The notes below the pieces were generated by a model. It did not search any database. It was not told the origin of the DNA and worked only from the letters and a program-made list of their open reading frames with translations. The translations under genes and the position numbers were made by a program. From contig RFZH01000057.1 of the NCBI GenBank assembly GCA_009920815.1, positions 1-11,592 of the forward strand: a stretch of 11,592 bases of DNA, in the 5' to 3' direction. The number at the start of each line of letters is the position of its first letter. The first letter of the stretch is position 1. This document shows, in pieces, positions 6,684 through 11,592 of the stretch. This stretch comes from Paracoccaceae bacterium (GTDB taxonomy: Bacteria; Pseudomonadota; Alphaproteobacteria; Rhodobacterales; Rhodobacteraceae).

Positions 6684-7242
6684 AATTTATATTCGTATCT
6701 TTTAACGCAAGTGCAATTTCACGCCGCACCATTTTTCGCAGGTTTGTGGTTATCTTTTCGCCCAGCTGACCCTTTAATTCATCGCGGACAATTTGCGCAA
6801 CGATGGCACGCAGATGGGCGAGCTCTTCTTCATCAAAGCTGGCCAGCGGTTTTTGCTGTTGTTCGGTACATTCTTGCATGACAACATCAAATTCGTCACG
6901 TGGCGCATCTGCGACGCGTGCCCAGTCCAGCGCCTTGCTGTCTTGACCCGAATAATCATTTTGCGCTTCGGTTCCGTCGGGTTCCCACGTGTCATCCAGT
7001 CGCGAAATGATATCTTCTAACTGGCTGACTTTTGCTTCAAGGCTATTGGACAAGACAAGCGTCGGGATCGGACTGGTGCTATTTGGGCGCGTGGGCGTCA
7101 CTCGCTGAGCGGGCGATAGAATGAGCTTATCAGCAAGATCATGAGATTTTGTTGGTGCCAAAGGCTCTGAAGGATCGGCAGATACGATGCGCCTTAGCGA
7201 CGACAAAACGTCACCCGTTTTTTTTGCGCTATGATTTGTCAT
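6682..7242 (-). CDS. PopZ/DUF2497-like protein
   Basis: The 186-residue product has three parts. The first is a short N-terminal helix-like segment, GDVLSSLRRIVSADPSEP. The second is a long low-complexity middle rich in Pro, Ser, Thr, Asp and Glu that is probably disordered. The third is a C-terminal helical segment of about 45 residues, including LRAIVAQIVRDELKGQLGEK and LRKMVRREIALAL. This order matches the DUF2497/PopZ family, whose N-terminus reads roughly EILASIRRIIAED and whose C-terminus oligomerises; PopZ organises the cell poles in alphaproteobacteria. Two ATGs overlap in frame at 7245 and 7242. GGGG (7252-7249) is only 3 bases from the first but 6 from the second, so I use 7242. It follows tolC by about 60 bases and is probably co-transcribed with it. 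The polar-scaffold role is inference from architecture. Confidence 0.7.
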   Translation of the reverse strand: MTNHSAKKTGDVLSSLRRIVSADPSEPLAPTKSHDLADKLILSPAQRVTPTRPNSTSPIPTLVLSNSLEAKVSQLEDIISRLDDTWEPDGTEAQNDYSGQDSKALDWARVADAPRDEFDVVMQECTEQQQKPLASFDEEELAHLRAIVAQIVRDELKGQLGEKITTNLRKMVRREIALALKDTNIN

Positions 7243-7301
7243 CATCTACCCCACACGAGTCGTTGTTAGTTTAACGCTCGACGCCAAAAATCTCAATGAC
7301 C

Positions 7302-8702
7302 CTACTTGTTTATCGCCTTTAACACGCGGTCCAATGCTTTTCCTTGCTCACTTTGTGTGCCTGGGGCATCTTTGACCAGGTTAAAGTACTGAACAGGATC
7401 ATATTTCTGTACAGGCAGGTTTAGATGATCAACGGTCAGCTGACCCATTTGCGCCAACACACGGTATGCAGCTATTTGTTCATCTGCCAATGCGCCAATT
7501 AAATCAGCTTTGGCATTCAGCAACTCTTGCTCGGCGTTTAGGACATCAAGAGTGGTACGCGCCCCCAAAGTGGCCTCTTCGCGGACACCATCAAACGCAA
7601 CCTGTGCTGCGCGAATTTGCTCTTGTGTGGCTTGACGGCTTGCCCGTGTCATTTCCAACAACGCATACGCTGTTGCAGTTGTCTGTTCAACGGCGCGCCG
7701 CGTCACGTGCAAACCGGACTTCTGTGCTGACAATTGCGATGTTGCTTTGCGCACGATGGACGGAATACGGCCACCTGCATAAACAGGACCCGACGCATTT
7801 AGCCCGACAGTTGCTGAACGCGAAACCGTATCAGTGTCATACACATCGGAAATCCCTAGGGTTCCACGCAATTTTAGTGTGGGACCCGTGCTTGCCTTGG
7901 TGGCAGCGACTGAAAATTCAGCAGACTTGATATTGTGTTGTTGTTCTTTTAACGCCGGATGATTACGCAACGCGATCGATTGGGCTTGCGCCACGGTCGC
8001 AGGTAATTTTGGCGTTTGTGGCGGCGTGGATAAAACACCGGCAGTTACACCAGTTGCCTGACGATACCTTGCGCGCGCTTGTTCCAGACTGCCAACTGCG
8101 GCCGCCAATTGCGCATTGGACGCCGCATAACGCGCCTCTGCGAGCGCAACATCTGTTTTTGTAACCTCACCCACATCAAATCGGTCCTGCGCTGCGCGAA
8201 GCTCTTCTTGAATCACGCGCAAGTTATTGCGGCGCAAAGCAACTGTTTCAGTTTCACTGCGAACGTCCATGTATGCTTGGATGGCATTTAACAAGACATC
8301 TTGTTCAACACTGATGAGCGATTGACGCACCGCCAGTACCTTTTCTTTCGCAGCCTCAACAGAATATTTGTTTGCACCGCCATCAAAAAGCGTCAACTCT
8401 GCCACCAAGCCCAATGATGTAACGGTTTGTGACGTTCGCGCGGCATCAGCTGCACCAACAGACGTTGATGACAGCCTACGCTCCATAGACGCACTCCAAT
8501 TGACGATGGGCCTTAATGCAGACATTGCTTGGGCAACATCTTCGTCTGCGGCGCGTAATAACGCACGGTTTTGTTCTAACAATCCACTATTGTTGTAGGC
8601 CGCAGTCAATGCGGATCCCAGCGTCTGAGACGAAACAGACCCAGCAGACAAAATTAGGCCAGCGGCAACCGCAAATGCCAGCTTTTTAAAATGTAGTGCC
8701 AT
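7302..8702 (-). CDS. tolC: TolC-family outer membrane efflux channel
   Basis: This protein is the outer membrane channel of tripartite efflux pumps and type I secretion systems. It has 466 residues, the normal length, with a Sec signal peptide (KK at 6-7, hydrophobic core, likely cleavage near SVSS, residues 22-25). The two internal repeats of the family are recognisable by their helical hairpin segments. The first is TKTDVALAEARYAASNAQLA and the second TLDVLNAEQELLNAKADLIG, each following a Gly-Glu/Gly-Ala turn. GGAG (8713-8710) lies 7 bases before the ATG. The partner inner-membrane pump and adaptor are not in the window, so the substrate is unknown. A terminator-like hairpin lies immediately upstream, so expression may depend on read-through or on a promoter in the end of the preceding gene. 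Confidence 0.93.
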   Translation of the reverse strand: MALHFKKLAFAVAAGLILSAGSVSSQTLGSALTAAYNNSGLLEQNRALLRAADEDVAQAMSALRPIVNWSASMERRLSSTSVGAADAARTSQTVTSLGLVAELTLFDGGANKYSVEAAKEKVLAVRQSLISVEQDVLLNAIQAYMDVRSETETVALRRNNLRVIQEELRAAQDRFDVGEVTKTDVALAEARYAASNAQLAAAVGSLEQARARYRQATGVTAGVLSTPPQTPKLPATVAQAQSIALRNHPALKEQQHNIKSAEFSVAATKASTGPTLKLRGTLGISDVYDTDTVSRSATVGLNASGPVYAGGRIPSIVRKATSQLSAQKSGLHVTRRAVEQTTATAYALLEMTRASRQATQEQIRAAQVAFDGVREEATLGARTTLDVLNAEQELLNAKADLIGALADEQIAAYRVLAQMGQLTVDHLNLPVQKYDPVQYFNLVKDAPGTQSEQGKALDRVLKAINK

Positions 8703-8720
8703 AACTCTGCTCCGATTGTT

Positions 8721-8745
8721 AAAAAAAGGCCCGAGCAGGACCTTT
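8721..8745 (-). terminator. Terminator-like hairpin directly upstream of tolC
   Basis: Read on the - strand, AAAGGTCC (8745-8738) pairs with GGGCCTTT (8732-8725), with one T-G wobble and loop TGCTC. It is followed by seven T (8727-8721) that overlap the 3' arm. It lies just after the methyltransferase-like gene's stop and ends only 18 bases before the tolC ATG. It may end the upstream transcript or act as an attenuator of tolC. A -10-like TATAAT sits just upstream of the hairpin on the same strand (8758-8753) without a convincing -35. Confidence 0.75.
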
Positions 8746-8753
8746 TATAATTA

Positions 8754-9407
8754 TTATAATGTGAAAGCGTGATGACGCTCGTAGCCTGGAATAACAGGCG
8801 CGCCTGCATTAAAGGAAAATCTCCAATTCATTTTTCCGTCAAGCTTGTACCCGATCTTCACGGTCCCAAGCGCTCCTTCGGCGAACAAGCACGCCATACG
8901 TCCACCTTCTTTTAATTGATCAATGATCGCGTCTGGTAAGTGTTCAACAGCACCCTGCAATATGATTACATCATATGGACCGTGCTGAGGTGCACCGTCA
9001 ACCAAGGCACCTTGCTGGCAAATCACGTTATCCGCCCCAAATTCCGATAGTGCTTCTTGGGCTTCATCTAGCCAATCCTGGCTTTCCTCAAGCGCAACGA
9101 CCGCCTCGGCCATCCGAGACAGAACCGCGGAGGAATACCCAAAGCCTGCGCCAATATCCAAAGCAAGCTCGTTATTGCGTACGTCCAACGCATCTAGCAT
9201 CTTGGCAAGTGTCCGCGGTTCAAGCACAACGCGACCAGCGCCGAGATCGACATTTTCACCAACATAGGCTGCTTCGCGCCGATCGCGGGGAACAAACTGT
9301 TCGCGGGGAACTGAAAGCATTGCGTCAATGATGTGAAATTTGGTCACGTCTGATGGGCGAACCTGCGTATCTACCATCATTGTGCGTCGTGCGGCGTAGT
9401 CAGTCAT
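8754..9407 (-). CDS. Protein-L-isoaspartate O-methyltransferase-like protein
   Basis: This is a class I SAM-dependent methyltransferase fold of 217 residues, closest to the PCMT/Pcm family. An N-terminal helical segment includes VPREQFVP (residues 33-40), as in Pcm. The SAM-binding motif I is ALDIGAGFG at 82-90, followed by VALEES in the position that contacts the ribose. Against canonical Pcm, the loop GxGxTISxP reads GAGRVVLEP (56-64), so the conserved Ser is replaced by Leu62. The usual VTAAPP segment reads ILQGAVEHLP. Isoaspartate repair activity is therefore doubtful. The open frame extends 29 codons upstream to 9494, but AAAGG (9420-9416) lies 8 bases before the ATG at 9407 and the homologous fold begins there. 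It lies between arsJ and tolC on the same strand. SAM binding is likely; the methyl acceptor is unknown. Confidence 0.85.
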   Translation of the reverse strand: MTDYAARRTMMVDTQVRPSDVTKFHIIDAMLSVPREQFVPRDRREAAYVGENVDLGAGRVVLEPRTLAKMLDALDVRNNELALDIGAGFGYSSAVLSRMAEAVVALEESQDWLDEAQEALSEFGADNVICQQGALVDGAPQHGPYDVIILQGAVEHLPDAIIDQLKEGGRMACLFAEGALGTVKIGYKLDGKMNWRFSFNAGAPVIPGYERHHAFTL

Positions 9408-9440
9408 TTCTAAAACCTTTGTTGGTCCCATTTGCCCTTT

Positions 9441-9468
9441 ATTGCCATAAAGACTAGGGATGGGCAAT
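9441..9468 (-). promoter_or_regulatory. Inverted-repeat boxes upstream of the methyltransferase-like gene
   Basis: In the 88-base gap between arsJ and the methyltransferase-like gene, ATTGCC (9441-9446) and GGCAAT (9463-9468) form a 6-bp inverted repeat with a 16-base spacer. A nested hairpin CTTTAT/ATAAAG (9437-9442/9447-9452) and a further TGCCAAT (9475-9481) lie close by. The region could hold a promoter or operator; no clear -35/-10 pair is visible and no terminator follows arsJ. Confidence 0.3.
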
Positions 9469-9495
9469 CCACTCTGCCAATAAAACCAGATCAAG

Positions 9496-10719
9496 TTAAT
9501 GGTTTAATTTGCGCGCAGCCAAAGCGCTCACCAGCACAAAAAGACCAGATAGCAACAAGCTAGGTGCAAGCCCACCGTAATAATAGCAGATTCCCGATGC
9601 AAGTGTGCCAACAAAACGACCAGCAGCGTTTGCCATATAATAGAACCCAACATCCAACGACGTGCGGCCGGCACCGGCAAATGCAATGATCAAATAGGAA
9701 TGTAGGGACGAATTGATCGCAAAAACACCACCAAATGCAAAAAGGCCAAGGCAGATCAACAACAAGGATGGGTTTGGATCAACGGCAACCCAGCCTCCTA
9801 GGAATAGCTGTAATGACGCAAGCGCAAATGCCCAGGGCGCGGCCATGCCCACCAGCCTATGAGACGCCTTTACATCCGCACCTAGCCATTTTGGCGCACG
9901 CGCCTGGACGTAGCCATACCCAATGACCCAGATTGCCATGAACGCACCAACCGCAAAGAATGCGTCAGTCTTTACACCCAATATCGCATAAACCTGCGTA
10001 AACAGGAAAATAGGCAAGGCGACGACGAACCAAACATCACGCCCGGCGAATAAAAAGACACGCGCCAAAGACAGCCAGTTCACGTGGGAATTCTGTGAAA
10101 AAACATCCTTAAACTTTGCATCCTTTTTTCCCTGCGGAAGGGCGCGGGGCAGTTTGAACATGAGCAACAGAAAAATTATGGTAAGCGCTGCTGCCATACT
10201 CGCTAGCGATGCTTTAAACCCGATACTCGCCAATAATGCGGCGCCCACAAAGAAGCCCAATCCCTTGATCGCATTTTTGGCGCCGGTCAACAGCGCGACC
10301 CACCTGAACAGTTGTCCATCCTGATCAGGAACAAGCGATTTTATCGAAGACTTAGCGCTCATTTTTGTGAGGTCTTTCGCTACTCCGGATAGGCCTTGGG
10401 CACACATTACATAAAATAGGGACAATGCAATGCCAGCTTGGTCCGCGAAAGGGACCAACATTACTAGAGCAACAATCTGTAAAATCAGGCCTGCGAAAAG
10501 CGTGGAGGCCAAACCAAATCGCGCGGCAATCCAACCCGCGGATAAATTGGTGATAATTCCTGCGACTTCATAAAGTAAAAACAAAAACGCCAACTCGATC
10601 GCACTATAGCCTAACCCATGGAAATGGAACAAGACCAACATACGCAAAGCACCGTCCGTTAACATGAACGACCAATATGCGGCAGAAACACCAATATAAG
10701 CAGTAAGAGCAGGTTTCAT
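9496..10719 (-). CDS. arsJ: Organoarsenical efflux MFS transporter ArsJ
   Basis: ArsJ exports 1-arseno-3-phosphoglycerate, the unstable product formed when GAPDH uses arsenate instead of phosphate; outside the cell it breaks down, releasing arsenate. The protein is a 407-residue inner-membrane major facilitator with about 12 hydrophobic segments. It matches ArsJ in the N-terminal stretch YWSFMLTDGALRMLVLFHFH (15-34), in the conserved loop GVAKDLTKMSAKSSIK (112-127) and in RWVALLTGAKNAIKGLGFF. The start codon overlaps the stop of the upstream GAPDH gene (ATGA), so translation is coupled, and the gene pair itself is the diagnostic context. No arsR or arsC is visible; the upstream part of the operon is outside the window. 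No terminator follows its stop, so read-through into the methyltransferase-like gene is possible. Confidence 0.93.
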   Translation of the reverse strand: MKPALTAYIGVSAAYWSFMLTDGALRMLVLFHFHGLGYSAIELAFLFLLYEVAGIITNLSAGWIAARFGLASTLFAGLILQIVALVMLVPFADQAGIALSLFYVMCAQGLSGVAKDLTKMSAKSSIKSLVPDQDGQLFRWVALLTGAKNAIKGLGFFVGAALLASIGFKASLASMAAALTIIFLLLMFKLPRALPQGKKDAKFKDVFSQNSHVNWLSLARVFLFAGRDVWFVVALPIFLFTQVYAILGVKTDAFFAVGAFMAIWVIGYGYVQARAPKWLGADVKASHRLVGMAAPWAFALASLQLFLGGWVAVDPNPSLLLICLGLFAFGGVFAINSSLHSYLIIAFAGAGRTSLDVGFYYMANAAGRFVGTLASGICYYYGGLAPSLLLSGLFVLVSALAARKLNH

Positions 10720-11592
10720 CGTGAAAGTTGAGCAATCACCATTTTAGCAACGTCGACCAAGCGATAAGCATAACCCATTTCATTATCATACCATGCATAG
10801 ATTTTGACTTGGGTTTCATTGATCACCATTGTTGACAGTGCATCTATGATTGTCGAACGGGTATCATTGACATAGTCAGAAGAGACAAGTGGTCGTTCCT
10901 CATAACCTAAGATGCCGCGTAACGAACCTTGGGCGGCCTCTTTGAACAGTGCATTCACGGCTTCGACAGTTGTTGGTGTTTCGACCTCGAACACACAATC
11001 CGTCAAAGATGCGTTCAACAAAGGTACACGCACGGCATGCCCGTTTAACTTTCCAGCCAACTCTGGATAGATCAAGGTGATCGCTGTTGCTGATCCGGTT
11101 GTTGTGGGAATAAGCGAATTGAGCGCCGAGCGGGCGCGACGCAAATCCTTGGCAGGACGATCAACAATGGTCTGTGTGTTGGTTACGTCGTGAATGGTTG
11201 TAATCGATCCGTGCCTGATCCCGAAACCTTCGTGAATGACCTTTACCACAGGTGCCAGACAATTCGTTGTACAACTTGCTGCGGTGATAATGTTTTGCGT
11301 ACCCGCATCATATACCTCATTGTTTACGCCATAGACAATGTTCGCCGCGTTGCCATCTTTGACTGGTGCAGAAACCACAACCTTTTTCACACCAGCATCA
11401 AAATAGCCTTGAAGTTTTTGTGCTGATTTATAAAAACCCGTGCAATCTATGACCACATCAACAGACCCCAGTGGCAATCGGTCCAGTGTTTTTTCACAAA
11501 ATATTGGAATGCGCTGATCATTTATTTTGATGGAGTGGTCATCATAACGAATGTCCGCGTTCCATCTGCCGTGCACACTATCGAACTCTAAC
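10716..11592 (-). CDS. gap: ArsJ-associated glyceraldehyde-3-phosphate dehydrogenase (5' end missing)
   Basis: This is a GAPDH-family enzyme, cytoplasmic and NAD(P)-dependent. In this context it would convert glyceraldehyde 3-phosphate and arsenate to 1-arseno-3-phosphoglycerate for export by ArsJ. The visible part is 291 residues, starting LEFDSVHGRW at the window edge; about 45 residues with the first part of the nucleotide-binding fold are missing. The catalytic motif ASCTTNCLAPV is intact with the nucleophilic Cys at bases 11273-11271. The catalytic His lies in TTIHDVTNTQ, and the motif IPTTTGSATAI and the terminal WYDNEMGYAYRLVDVAKMV are all present. It is thus an active-looking enzyme and not a degenerate copy. 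A GTG in frame at 11576 is an internal Val, not a start. Its stop overlaps the arsJ start. A glycolytic housekeeping gap cannot be excluded by sequence alone, but the overlap makes the arsenate role far more likely. Confidence 0.92.
   Translation of the reverse strand, partial: LEFDSVHGRWNADIRYDDHSIKINDQRIPIFCEKTLDRLPLGSVDVVIDCTGFYKSAQKLQGYFDAGVKKVVVSAPVKDGNAANIVYGVNNEVYDAGTQNIITAASCTTNCLAPVVKVIHEGFGIRHGSITTIHDVTNTQTIVDRPAKDLRRARSALNSLIPTTTGSATAITLIYPELAGKLNGHAVRVPLLNASLTDCVFEVETPTTVEAVNALFKEAAQGSLRGILGYEERPLVSSDYVNDTRSTIIDALSTMVINETQVKIYAWYDNEMGYAYRLVDVAKMVIAQLSR

Noticed and set aside
9408..9494. Upstream in-frame extension of the methyltransferase-like gene by 29 codons.
   Set aside because: The extension lacks a ribosome binding site at its ATG, whereas the ATG at 9407 has AAAGG 8 bases upstream and matches where the conserved fold begins.
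1..11592. Mobile element, prophage, CRISPR array or tRNA-associated insertion.
   Set aside because: I saw no transposase, integrase, long direct repeats, spaced repeats or tRNA-like sequence.

Overview
The window looks like chromosomal DNA of an alphaproteobacterium, most probably a marine Rhodobacteraceae (Roseobacter-group) member with a modest GC content. The basis is a DUF6280-type small protein next to efp, a PopZ/DUF2497-like protein, a TolC and isoaspartate-methyltransferase-like cluster typical of that family, and the protein sequences generally. No rRNA, tRNA, transposase, CRISPR array or phage gene is visible.

Left part, + strand (1-5229): the 3' half of a LivH-type permease gene, then livM, livG and livF. 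This is a branched-chain-amino-acid-type (HAAT family) ABC importer with tight, operon-like spacing. Next comes a strong hairpin without a U tract, then a full-length acetyl-CoA synthetase gene (acs). The gene order suggests that the importer may feed the synthetase with a carboxylic acid or a precursor of one. The substrate-binding protein lies outside the window and the substrate is unknown.

Middle part (5230-6680): a perfect bidirectional terminator after acs; a 32-codon gene on the - strand, encoding a signal-peptide-like peptide with a good ribosome binding site; then efp (elongation factor P, - strand) with its own terminator. A divergent regulatory region with several dyad symmetries separates efp from a + strand DUF6280-type gene, which ends in another bidirectional terminator.

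Right part, - strand (6682-11592), in transcription order: a GAPDH-family gene cut by the window edge, then arsJ, coupled to it by an ATGA overlap. Together they form the known arsenate detoxification pair, in which GAPDH makes 1-arseno-3-phosphoglycerate and ArsJ exports it. These are followed by a protein-L-isoaspartate methyltransferase-like gene that lacks the usual active-site Ser, a terminator-like hairpin immediately before tolC, a TolC-family outer membrane channel gene, and the PopZ-like gene.

Most genes are recognisable families. The least explained items are the 32-residue peptide between acs and efp, the altered methyltransferase-like protein, the PopZ-like protein, the hairpin in front of tolC and the structured efp/DUF6280 intergenic region. 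I found no wholly new multi-gene system.
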